A stretch of 64,000 nt of DNA from Cyclobacterium amurskyense. GTDB lineage: Bacteria > Bacteroidota > Bacteroidia > Cytophagales > Cyclobacteriaceae. A model generated the notes under the pieces. It saw nothing but the letters and a program-made list of their open reading frames with translations, made no database searches and was not told where the DNA came from. The position numbers and the translations under genes were made by a program. Below, piece by piece: positions 56,546 to 63,912 of this stretch. Position 1 is the first letter of the stretch; every line of letters begins with the position of its first letter. The stretch covers positions 2,205,001 to 2,269,000 of the forward strand of contig NZ_CP012040.1 of assembly GCF_001050135.1 (NCBI RefSeq). The letters run 5' to 3'.

Positions 56546-57334
56546 ATGAGCAGAAAAAAGAGTCGAGATTTCACAAAGAAAAATGTGACAACACTTGCAG
56601 AAAGAGCTCATTTTTTATGCAGTAATCCAGATTGTAAGAAAATGACAACTGGTTCTCACTCAAATATTGGAAAATCATTGAGGTCGGGAGAAGCTGCTCA
56701 TATTTACGGAGCAAGTGATAACGGTCCAAGATTTAATACCCAATTAAAAGATGAGGATATACGAAATATTAAAAATGGAATTTGGCTTTGTGGAGATTGT
56801 CATAAAATTATAGATACAGACCCCAAAAGATACTCAGTAAAAAATCTTCAAAAATGGAAATCTACCCATGAAGAATTTGTAAGGATTTTAAGGTCAAAAC
56901 CAAACTATAATTCGCTACTTTATCTTTTAAAGCCAACTTATGACGAAGTACAAAAAGCAAAAGACCTTCTTGACTTTTTAGATAATCGAAGAGTATTTTA
57001 TAATCAATCAGATGATGAAATTCCATCTCATGTTTTAAGTTCAATTCAGGAAGTAAGAAAAGAATTATTGCGAAAGAAAAGTCAAATTCCTGAAACTTTT
57101 TTAGCTGATAAAATTGACAAGATGTTAAAAGGGTTGAGACAATTTTTAGATACTCTTTTTGATGTAGATTTGAACACCCTCAAATGTAATAGCAATGATT
57201 CAGACTGGATAAGATTTGACACATCCATAAATGCAATGAGAAAAGTTTTTGGTGTGCTAATATTTGAAATTTCAAAGCATTTTCAAATTCCAGTTGGAAG
57301 TGATTTAGAAAAAATAGTTCCAGTCAATCAATGA
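56546..57334 (+). CDS. HNH-type nuclease
   Basis: A 262-aa protein. The N-terminal half is a zinc-bound HNH module: a first Cys pair in FLCSNPDCKK (near residue 26), EAAHIYGAS with the catalytic His (near 52), the Asn in IRNIKNGIWLCGDCHKIIDT with a second Cys pair and final His (near 76-90). The C-terminal 150 residues are helical and charged (DLLDFLDNRRVFYN, IDKMLKGLRQFLDTL) with no recognised domain. It stands alone between two copies of the structured repeat. A defence or mobility role is plausible but not shown. Confidence 0.85.
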   Translation: MSRKKSRDFTKKNVTTLAERAHFLCSNPDCKKMTTGSHSNIGKSLRSGEAAHIYGASDNGPRFNTQLKDEDIRNIKNGIWLCGDCHKIIDTDPKRYSVKNLQKWKSTHEEFVRILRSKPNYNSLLYLLKPTYDEVQKAKDLLDFLDNRRVFYNQSDDEIPSHVLSSIQEVRKELLRKKSQIPETFLADKIDKMLKGLRQFLDTLFDVDLNTLKCNSNDSDWIRFDTSINAMRKVFGVLIFEISKHFQIPVGSDLEKIVPVNQ

Positions 57335-57365
57335 AAATAGAAAGAAACCTGTGCCCAATAACTAA

Positions 57366-57718
57366 GCATTCTGACGGCTGGAACAGCCTTGTCTGAATGC
57401 AGTGTGTGTGCCCAGCATGGGCATCTGGTATCGAAGATGCTAAATTATTCCATCCGGTGAAAACCTGTAATAAACTACCGGAGTGATAGGGGTGGTGTGG
57501 ATATAAATGGATTTACATTTGCTGGGTAGAATCCTATGAAAAGCAAATATTGAAGGCTATCGGTAAGCTGTATGAGGGAAAATTTCATTGTTTACCCCGT
57601 AATTATCCGGGGCCTGTCCTGTATTTAATAGGATACGGTTTGATGAAAGGGGCGTTGAAAGTTTACTGCTTATTATTGTCTTTATAATAATAAAGTAGGC
57701 TATCAGGGGCTACACTAC
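57366..57718 (+). mobile_element. Group II intron-like structured repeat, copy B (with leading hairpin)
   Basis: Positions 57366-57400 form the family hairpin: GCATTC-T-GAC-GGCTG, loop GAA, CAGCC-TT-GTC-T-GAATGC. GTGTGCCCAGCATGGGC starts at 57406, like a group II intron 5' end. Further hairpins follow: GGTATC / GATGCT, CCGGT / ACCGG, and TTTGCT / AGCAAA. The domain V equivalent near 57565-57640 has a roughly 45-nt insertion (57590-57632) in its distal part, so splicing is doubtful. The 3' end is CTACACTAC at 57718. Confidence 0.65.
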
Positions 57719-57799
57719 TAGCGGATATTGAGAAGCCTTATTCACGGAAGAAAATTTTAGAATTTTGAAAATAGTAACCTTTAAGTTACATTTACGTCT

Positions 57800-58159
57800 A
57801 TGGATAAAGTAAGGGAAGTCATAGCTTACCAAAACCATTTTGAGAACTTTCTTAGAAAGCAGACCGACAAAGTTCAAAACAAAATTTATAAAGTTATTGA
57901 GACCCTTGAAAGAGTTCCTGAAACTTACCTGAAGCCTATCAAAACAAAGAAGGGGTTGTTTGAAGCCCGTATCCAGTTGGGATCAAACATCTGGAGGGTG
58001 TTTTGTTTTTTTGACAAAGGTAAGCTAGTTATTTTATTAAATGGCTTTCAAAAGAAATCACAAAAGACACCACCCAAGGAAATAGAAAAGGCGAGTAAGT
58101 TGATGGACCAATACTTTGCCGAAAAAGACCCAGAAAAAAAGAAAAGAACAAAGAAATGA
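57800..58159 (+). CDS. HigB-like toxin (phage Gp49-like, RelE superfamily)
   Basis: A 119-aa protein with the Gp49/HigB pattern: an N-terminal helix (EVIAYQNHFENFLRKQTDKV), then YLKPIKTKKGLFEARIQLGS, the sheet strand NIWRVFCFFDKGKLVILLNG and the family signature GFQKKSQKTPPKEIEKA. Members cleave mRNA on the ribosome. The toxin precedes the antitoxin, the usual HigBA order, and overlaps it by 4 bases. The pair is the first content of the cassette between repeats B and C. It starts 82 bases after repeat B. Confidence 0.92.
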   Translation: MDKVREVIAYQNHFENFLRKQTDKVQNKIYKVIETLERVPETYLKPIKTKKGLFEARIQLGSNIWRVFCFFDKGKLVILLNGFQKKSQKTPPKEIEKASKLMDQYFAEKDPEKKKRTKK

Positions 58160-58446
58160 ATACGAAAAGCTGGAAAAACATAAAAGATGATGTGTATGGA
58201 AGGAAAGGCACATCACGAAGAGACGAACTTGAAAGAGATTTTGAATCGTTTAAGATCGGTGTATTATTGAAGAAAGCCAGGGAGGACAAGAATTTGACAC
58301 AAGAGCAATTGGCAGAATTAGTAGATAAGAAAAGGACCTACATTTCAAGGGTCGAAAATAACGGAAGCAATCTGACACTTAAAACGCTCTTCGACATAGT
58401 AGAAAAAGGATTGGGAGGAAAAGTCAAAATTTCCATTGAATTGTAA
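58156..58446 (+). CDS. HigA-like XRE-family antitoxin
   Basis: A 96-aa DNA-binding antitoxin. The XRE helix-turn-helix covers about residues 33-90: IGVLLKKAREDKNLTQEQLA, ELVDKKRTYISRVENNGSN, LTLKTLFDIVEKGLG. It neutralises the HigB-like toxin and is expected to repress the pair. It overlaps the toxin end by 4 bases. Confidence 0.92.
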   Translation: MNTKSWKNIKDDVYGRKGTSRRDELERDFESFKIGVLLKKAREDKNLTQEQLAELVDKKRTYISRVENNGSNLTLKTLFDIVEKGLGGKVKISIEL

Positions 58447-58610
58447 AAAGAATAGGCACTATAACATCACCTTGGAATACAGCAGGGGTTCAGGGTAAAT
58501 GGAAAGTCCAGTATCATTAAAAAATTAGGAGTAGGCATGAAGTGAACGTCTCAGAAAGCCCGCCGTCTCCAAGCTGAATCTCGTTAGGCAATATTTAAAA
58601 CAAGAGCGAA
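58447..58610 (+). other. Spacer with an attC-like core (GTTAGGC)
   Basis: Within this 164-base spacer CTTGGA (near 58471) can pair with TCCAAG (near 58567), and GTTAGGC follows at about 58583, ten bases on. An integron attC site has paired inner boxes and an outer GTTRRRY core of this kind. The matching 5' core (RYYYAAC) is only weakly present (CTATAAC), so this is a suggestion and not a firm site. Confidence 0.25.
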
Positions 58611-59099
58611 ATGTCAATGACTCAAGTAGCTTTTCTTAGAAAGGCCCACATACCAACAAAAACACAAATTGAAGAGACAATTCAAGGACTTGGTTATGAC
58701 TTTAAAATCTTGGGCGACTCTGAAAATATCACAGAACTTCACGGACTATCTTGTTCAATAAACGGACACGTAACATTCTTTGAGACCTATTTTGACCAGC
58801 CAACAGAAATAACAAATGACTGGAATTGGATAAAGCCCGACTTAACAAATCAGGACTCAGCTATATCGTTCGTTTGGGGAGTGGATTTCGCAGCAGGTGC
58901 TTGCATTGGACTTATTTCGATTGCACTTATTGACAAAGGACAAGCACTTATTTATTATTTGGATGACGAAATGAAATACTCAAGAGAAATGCTTGTTGCT
59001 GACACTCCCCAATTCATGAGCGAAATTGAAAAACAAAAGAAAAACACAATACCAAGTTCGACAGAACCAAAACCGACAAAGATTGTGGAAACCGATTAA
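58611..59099 (+). CDS. Hypothetical protein (162 aa) in the cassette array
   Basis: I do not recognise this family. The protein starts MSMTQVAFLRKAHIPT and carries WIKPDLTNQDSAISFVWGVD followed by a hydrophobic stretch AAGACIGLISIALIDKG (near 103-120), then YYLDDEMKYSREMLVAD. The C-terminus is a Ser/Pro/Lys-rich tail. It has a soluble alpha/beta pattern without signal peptide. The spacer before it has a GTTAGGC box and repeat C follows 68 bases after its stop. Codon use fits the neighbouring accessory genes. Confidence 0.65.
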   Translation: MSMTQVAFLRKAHIPTKTQIEETIQGLGYDFKILGDSENITELHGLSCSINGHVTFFETYFDQPTEITNDWNWIKPDLTNQDSAISFVWGVDFAAGACIGLISIALIDKGQALIYYLDDEMKYSREMLVADTPQFMSEIEKQKKNTIPSSTEPKPTKIVETD

Positions 59100-59167
59100 A
59101 AAAGCTTTTTGGACAAACTAAAAGACTTGTTTAAATGAAAATAAAAAACATTGCCTAAAATAACTAA

Positions 59168-59493
59168 GCATTCTGACGGCTGGAACAGCCTAGTCTGAAT
59201 GCAGCGTGTGTGCTCAGAATGGGCATCTGGTATCGAAGGTACCAAATTATTTCAGCCGGTGAATACCTGTAATAAACTACCGGATTGATAGGGGTGGTGT
59301 GAATATAAATGGATTTAAATTTGCTGGGTAGAGTCATTAGAAAAGCAAATGAAGAAGGCTATCGGTAAGTCGTATGAAGGAAAAGTACCCTGTAATTAAC
59401 TGAGTACGGTTTGATGAAGGTGGCGCTGATTCTTTACTTTTTATTAGTATCTTTAGAGGTACTGACAAAGTAGGCTATCCGGGGCTACTCTAC
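59168..59493 (+). mobile_element. Group II intron-like structured repeat, copy C (with leading hairpin)
   Basis: The leading hairpin spans 59168-59202 and the GTGTGCTCAGAATGGGC start lies at 59208. Compared with copy B, C-to-U changes in paired positions keep pairing as U-G (GCTCA with TGGGC; GGTATC with GGTACC), which points to selected RNA structure. CCGGT / ACCGG and ATTTGCT / AGCAAAT hairpins are kept. The domain V equivalent (59369-59412) has an altered tip, and the 3' end is GGGGCTACTCTAC at 59493. The next gene starts 17 bases later. Confidence 0.65.
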
Positions 59494-59510
59494 TAGCACA
59501 TTGAAAAGAA

Positions 59511-60500
59511 ATGAAAGAAAATAGTGAAATTGAGATTTATCAAAGCCCTGACGGTCATACAGAAGAACAGGTGACTTTTGATGATGATACAGTTTGGTTA
59601 AATCAAGAACAATTGGGAGAATTGTTTGATCGGGACAGGACGGTTGTCGGACGGCACATTAGGAATATTTTCAAAGAAGGTGAATTAGATGAATCTATGG
59701 TATGTGCAGATTTTGCATACACCACTGAACATGGTGCTATTAAAGGCAAGACTCAGTCAAAGACTACCAAGTATTATAATCTCGATGTAATTATTTCGGT
59801 TGGTTATAGAGTCAAGTCCATAAGAGGAACACAATTTCGACAGTGGGCAAGCAATAGACTCAAAGACTATTTAATCCAAGGGTATTCCATTAATGAGATA
59901 CGACTAGAGCAAAAAAATCAAGAGCTAAAATTATTGAAGTCCGGTATACAAATACTAGGAAGGGCTATTGAGGAAACAGCACAAGAAGAAGGAATTCAAT
60001 GGCTTAATAAGTTTGCAAAAGGCCTTGCACTATTAGATGATTATGATCACGAAAGGCTCGACTCTAAAGGCCTATCAATAAAGACCGCAAAATACCCGTC
60101 AAAAGAAGAATATCAATCCTTGATAAATCAAATGAAGCTAGAATTTGAGTCTGACGTATTCGGACTTGAGAAAGACCAAAGCTTCGAAAGTGCGATCATC
60201 CAAATTTCAAAAGGCTTCGGTGAGAAAGATTTTTATCCGAGTATTGAAGAAAAAGCTGCAACTCTACTCTATCTTATAATTAAGAATCATGCTTTTGAAG
60301 ATGGCAACAAGAGAATAGCTGCGGCTTGTTTTCTTCTATTCCTTGAAACCAATAAAGCCCTTATGTATATTGATGGAACCGCCATTATTAGCAATTAAGC
60401 TCTTGCTAGCATTACACTTTTCACAGCCGCAAGCAAACCAGAAGAAATGAATGTAGTTAAGAATTTAATCGTGAGTATATTGAATAGAAACAAAAAGTAA
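59511..60500 (+). pseudogene. RhuM-type Fic/Doc-domain protein interrupted by a stop codon
   Basis: The frame reads 295 aa from 59511 to a TAA at 60396-60398, then continues in frame for 33 more codons to 60500. Residues 1-130 match the RhuM / virulence-protein domain (EEQVTFDDDTVWLNQEQLGE, LDVIISVGYRVKSIRGTQFR QW). Residues about 180-295 are a Doc/Fic fold with HAFEDGNKRIAAACFLLF, the H-x-F-x-D-x-N-K-R active motif. After the stop, ALASITLFTAASKPEEMNVV matches the usual end of such proteins. So the gene has a nonsense mutation at its C-terminus; the catalytic motif is untouched and the shorter protein might still act. Confidence 0.85.
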
Positions 60501-60520
60501 AAACGTGTGGCAATAACTAA

Positions 60521-61070
60521 GCATTCTGACGGCTGGAACAGCCTAGTCTGAATGCAGTGTGTGTGCCCAGCATGGGCATCTGGTATCTATGATACCAAAT
60601 TATTCCAGCCGGTGAATATCTGTACCGATCCTTTAGGTAGCCTGTGTCGATTTTTATCGGTATCCCGTAAACACGGAACAGACTCTTAGGAGGTCTTGGA
60701 ATAGATTTAGTTTCTATGGGCCAAGAAGTTATCAGAAACGAGCTTTAAGGGCTACAGAGACCTGTAAATAAAACAGGCCATGTTGACCCTTGAGAATAAA
60801 ATAGTTTACAGCCCTCTTTGCCTTTGTCAAAGTTCAATTCTATATTAACTTTTTGTACAGATAATTTTGGCTAAAGCCGGATGCGGTAGGGCCGCTTTTA
60901 AAAATGGGCTAAAGCCCATTCCTATTGATAAGGTAATTTTAGGAACTAAGGTTCTGTCCTGATTTATTACAAGAATAATATTCCATACCTGTCAGTGGAT
61001 GATAGTTTGCATCTTATTATTATCTTTATAGGTATTAATGAATTAGCCTATCAGGCTATATTTTACTCAC
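60521..61070 (+). mobile_element. Group II intron-like structured repeat, copy D, with a roughly 350-bp insertion
   Basis: The leading hairpin spans 60521-60555 and GTGTGCCCAGCATGGGC starts at 60561. GGTATC / GATACC pairs perfectly here. Homology stops at about 60623 and resumes at about 61010 with TTATTATTATCTTTATAGGTA, ending ACTCAC at 61070. The insertion replaces domain V and includes the 152-bp repeat at 60779-60930. The next start codon is 10 bases after the end. Confidence 0.6.
60779..60930 (+). repeat. Dispersed repeat R3 (GGCTAAAGCC type), copy 1
   Basis: The shared blocks TTGACCC, GGCTAAAGCCGGATGCGGTA, TTTAAAAATG and GCTAAAGCCCATTCCTA are in the same order as at 62683-62835. GGCTAAAGCC and GGGCTAAAGCCC are small palindromes. 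It lies inside structured repeat D. Confidence 0.8.
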
Positions 61071-61079
61071 TTATTAAAA

Positions 61080-61844
61080 ATGAAGAAACATTATTCAATC
61101 GTTTTAATAATTGTCTTTTCCATAATCATTTATCCAGAAATCCAAAAAAGAATTGAATCGGTTGATAATAAAATAATACTTGCAAGTACCGATCTTTTTG
61201 GAGCAAATATCCTGACAGAGCTAAAAATATATTTTAGGATAGTTACTGAAAATGATAAAGAAAACAACACTATTACTTTGTACAAATCCTCTAATAACCT
61301 TCAGCTTTATAAGCTATACAAAGATAATGGAGGGCATCCAAGTCAAGATTACTATGTATTTAATATTGATGATAATTCAGTTGAAAACTTAAGAAGGATT
61401 GACGTTTTAATAGACTCCGTAGAAAATGGGAATTTATCTAATGATAAAGCACTTTCAAAATGGCGTTATTATCAGATTGATCTTAATCTTTTTAATCAAT
61501 TATACACTAAAGCTTCTACTGTAAATAAAATGAAAGAATATGCCAAACTTTATACTTCTGGCAATGAAAGCTTTAAAGAACTAAAAAATCAAAATGACAT
61601 TCTCGAAATATTGAAGTTTTGGCCAAAACCTAAACATCTTATTTTAGATGTAGCTATAGGAGACTCCACAAATATTATTAAAGATTTCAATTTTATTGAT
61701 TCGTTATCAAGAAATGAATTTTTGAGTTGGGATTTAAAAAGTGGAGTATTGAAATATTCTTTTGGATTCAAAAAATCAGCTATTGAAAGAGTTGAAATTA
61801 ATTATATGGGGTTGATAGGTAACGAAAGAACTATTCAATTTTAA
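61080..61844 (+). CDS. Hypothetical membrane-anchored protein (254 aa)
   Basis: No family recognised. The N-terminus is a single hydrophobic segment (SIVLIIVFSIIIYPEI, residues 6-21), probably an uncleaved anchor or signal. The rest is a polar, Asn/Lys-rich domain (YKSSNNLQLYKLYKDNGG, KWRYYQIDLNLFNQLYTKAS, LEILKFWPKPKHLILDVAIG). Position between repeat copies D and E marks it as one more cassette-like gene. It begins 10 bases after the repeat end. Confidence 0.6.
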   Translation: MKKHYSIVLIIVFSIIIYPEIQKRIESVDNKIILASTDLFGANILTELKIYFRIVTENDKENNTITLYKSSNNLQLYKLYKDNGGHPSQDYYVFNIDDNSVENLRRIDVLIDSVENGNLSNDKALSKWRYYQIDLNLFNQLYTKASTVNKMKEYAKLYTSGNESFKELKNQNDILEILKFWPKPKHLILDVAIGDSTNIIKDFNFIDSLSRNEFLSWDLKSGVLKYSFGFKKSAIERVEINYMGLIGNERTIQF

Positions 61845-61851
61845 ATAAACA

Positions 61852-62185
61852 AGTGGTAACAATTAAGCTATAATGATGTGATTAATGCTTTGTTCATTGT
61901 AGCCTTGAGCAGTAAGGATTTGACTCAGCATCTGGTAGCTTTCTTCTATGATGATTAAATTGGTTTTGTTGAGTAATTCAGTAGCGGTAAAATTATTAAA
62001 AAATAGAGGAATTGATTGTTTAGTAGCATTATTAAGTCCTTGCTTCATTGAATTTTGAGGTCTTAAAAGCGTAAGAGATAGATGTTTTTCTGGCTGAAGT
62101 AAAGGCCTTTCGATAAAATGTTGCTGATTCTTTGCTTCTTATTATCTTTATAGGTATTGATGTAATCTCTTAGGCTCTATTCCAC
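61852..62185 (+). mobile_element. Group II intron-like structured repeat, copy E (ends only)
   Basis: The 5' junction text GTGGTAACAATTAAGC (61853-61868) resembles the lead-in of the other copies, and the 3' part from about 62097 (CTGATTCTTTGCTTCTTATT, then ATCTTTATAGGTA, ending TATTCCAC at 62185) matches well. The middle, including hairpin and domain V, is replaced by other sequence. The next gene begins 8 bases later. Confidence 0.5.
61863..62048 (-). CDS. Small hypothetical protein (61 aa), antisense inside repeat E
   Basis: An ATG-started frame of 61 codons on the - strand, opposite to every other gene of the array. It reads as plausible protein (SIPLFFNNFTATELLNKTNL, then ESYQMLSQILTAQGYNEQSI). 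I know no family. It occupies the place where the middle of repeat E should be, so it may have come with an insertion. It could also be a chance frame. Confidence 0.35.
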   Translation of the reverse strand: MKQGLNNATKQSIPLFFNNFTATELLNKTNLIIIEESYQMLSQILTAQGYNEQSINHIIIA

Positions 62186-62192
62186 AAGTAAA

Positions 62193-62540
62193 ATGACTTA
62201 CAGACCAAACATATTAGTTGTCTGCGGACGAAATAAAAGAAGAAGTCGAACTGCTGAGTATATATTTAAAAATGACAATCGATTCAATATTCGTTCTGTG
62301 GGACTAAGTCCAAAAAGTGAGCGACAAATCCGTGAAAATGACATTGATTGGTCTGACTTTATATTTGTGATGGAGGACCAGCAAGGTGTAAGAATATCAC
62401 GCACTTATCGACACCTGAAATTACCACCTCTACACGTTCTTCATATTGAGGATGAGTACGAGTATCTAGACAATGAACTAATTGAAATGTTGACAGATCA
62501 AATCAATTGGACATTGAAAATTGAATGTAAAATTGAATAA
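62193..62540 (+). CDS. Low-molecular-weight protein-tyrosine-phosphatase-like protein
   Basis: A 115-aa protein with the LMW-PTP start ILVVCGRNKRRSRTAEYIF, containing the C-x5-R-S phosphate loop (Cys11 to Arg17). The general-acid side is seen only as DWSDFIFVMEDQQ (near 52-64), the usual D-L-I-x-V-M segment. The classic C-terminal D-P motif is not clear (LPPLHVLHIEDEYEY), and the protein is shorter than the common 150 aa. This short type is often seen in accessory regions. It begins 8 bases after repeat E, and repeat F follows within 25 bases of its stop. Confidence 0.82.
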   Translation: MTYRPNILVVCGRNKRRSRTAEYIFKNDNRFNIRSVGLSPKSERQIRENDIDWSDFIFVMEDQQGVRISRTYRHLKLPPLHVLHIEDEYEYLDNELIEMLTDQINWTLKIECKIE

Positions 62541-62548
62541 AAAATCAT

Positions 62549-62577
62549 TGGCTAATAACTAAGCATTCTGACGGCAG
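62549..62577 (+). repeat. Structured-repeat remnant, copy F (lead-in and half hairpin)
   Basis: GGCTAATAACTAAGCATTCTG and ACGGC match the lead-in and first arm of the family hairpin. Homology then breaks off into the GGCCCTTCGACCTTTCGACT text that is common in the spacers. It marks the downstream edge of the array. Confidence 0.7.
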
Positions 62578-62682
62578 GCCCTTCGACCTTTCGACTCCGT
62601 TCAGTGACCACAGATTCAGGGACTAGTTTGTGGCATTGGTATTAAGGCTTCCTGGAGAGTTTTCTTTTTCCGTAAAATGGAG

Positions 62683-62835
62683 CATATTGACCCCCTAAAA
62701 TAAAATAATTTGCAAACATCTTCCCTTTGGTATAGTTCAACTTCCTATTAATCCATTTGTTAGCTAAATTTCGGCTAAAGCCGGATGCGGTATCACCGAT
62801 CTTTAAAAATGTGCTAAAGCCCATTCCTACTAATA
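62683..62835 (+). repeat. Dispersed repeat R3, copy 2
   Basis: Matches 60779-60930 along its full length at roughly three quarters identity, with the GGCTAAAGCCGGATGCGGTA block identical. Confidence 0.8.
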
Positions 62836-63290
62836 GCTATTTTTTGGAATCTGGCTTAGTTTCAAATGGTGAAGCCTGAGGGGCTTCAATGAAAATGTCC
62901 ACGGGTGGACAACCCGTGGGTAGGAAGGCTTAAAACATATTGCTTTGAAGGGACAATACTTTAAGCAAAATACCTAGGAGTTATCTTTCAGACGCTCCCT
63001 ATATCTGAAAAAATTCAATCACCTGAAAATCTGTTTTTAATTTCTTCTAAAATAAAGGGATAACCCCTAAATCTTGGTTGCGATTTATCCAGCCTGCTTC
63101 AAAAGTATTGAATCTCATAAATACGTTCGAATCTTCATTTCAGTACGAATCACTTCCTTTTCCGATTCATATTTGTACCATTAAATTGATATAGCAGCGT
63201 AATCAATCATTGAATAATGATTGGCACTAAGCTAAACTAATATGCAATATGGGGCATGCGCTGTAAATGAAATTCTAAAAATGTATTATT

Positions 63291-63857
63291 ATGAAAAAGA
63301 CAATATTGACCTTGACATTGTGTGGACTTGCTTTAATTGCTAAATCTCAAAACGTAAGTGTAGAAAAATCAACATTTGGATTGCAAACCGGAGTTTTAGG
63401 AATCTGGGCATACAATGAAGCAAAACTATCAAATAACATTGCCCTAAGAACAGAGCTTGGTTTTGACTTTGGTATATGGGAAACTACTTATTATGATGAT
63501 TTTGACTCTCCATTTATCCTTACACCTGTAATTGTTGTTGAGCCAAGGTTTTATTACAACCTCAAAAAACGCGCTGAGAATTCAAAAAGAATTGATGGAA
63601 ACAGTGGTAATTTTATTGCTTTAAAAACCAGTTATCATCCGGAATTGGCGCTGTTCAATACTGACGATGCTCCGGTGGTAAGTGATTTCTCCATTATTCC
63701 TACTTTGGGAATTAGAAGAAATATAGGGAAACGTTTTAATTACGAAGCAGGTATTGGGGCAGGGTATAGTTACACCCTTGCTAAGGGTGCCGGCTATTCA
63801 AAGAACGAGGGAGGAGTAGAATTAAATATGCATTTGCGAATTGGGTATAGCTTGTAG
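63291..63857 (+). CDS. Small outer-membrane beta-barrel-like protein
   Basis: A 188-aa exported protein with a clear signal peptide (KKTILTLTLCGLALIAKSQN, residues 2-21). The mature part alternates amphipathic strands (STFGLQTGVLGIWAYNEAKL, IALRTELGFDFGIWET, VVEPRFYYNLKKRAE, NYEAGIGAGYSYTLAKGAG). It ends in LRIGYSL, with an aromatic strand near the C-terminus as in small OmpW/OmpX-like barrels. No function can be named. It lies outside the repeat array. Confidence 0.75.
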   Translation: MKKTILTLTLCGLALIAKSQNVSVEKSTFGLQTGVLGIWAYNEAKLSNNIALRTELGFDFGIWETTYYDDFDSPFILTPVIVVEPRFYYNLKKRAENSKRIDGNSGNFIALKTSYHPELALFNTDDAPVVSDFSIIPTLGIRRNIGKRFNYEAGIGAGYSYTLAKGAGYSKNEGGVELNMHLRIGYSL

Positions 63858-63912
63858 AATAAACAGGAAAACAACATCCAAACTTTGCACTTACAATGTA
63901 AGGAAGAAAAAA

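Larger units (their letters stand above)
62541..63290. other. Spacer of piled-up repeats at the array's downstream end
   Basis: It contains repeat F, the CTTCGACTCCGTTCAGTGAC motif, repeat R3 copy 2, and small palindromes (GAAGCCTGAGGGGCTTC near 62871; CCACGGGTGGACAACCCGTGG near 62908). The rest is A/T-rich. No gene is supported; the - strand frame at 62642-62824 crosses repeat R3. Confidence 0.6.

Noticed and set aside
56546..57334. IscB/TnpB-type guided nuclease with the repeat as guide RNA
   Set aside because: The protein is too short, lacks a RuvC domain and the Arg-rich bridge helix, and the same repeat precedes several unrelated genes.
56260..62577. CRISPR array
   Set aside because: The repeats are 265-350 nt, diverged and separated by whole genes rather than short spacers, and no cas genes are present.
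56260..62577. Ordinary integron cassette array
   Set aside because: The repeats lack clear paired R and L boxes of attC sites, are much longer, and show a domain V-like hairpin. Only the spacer at 58447-58610 has an attC-like core.
62642..62824. 60-codon frame on the - strand
   Set aside because: It coincides with dispersed repeat R3, which also occurs in a non-coding insertion at 60779-60930 without the same frame being kept.
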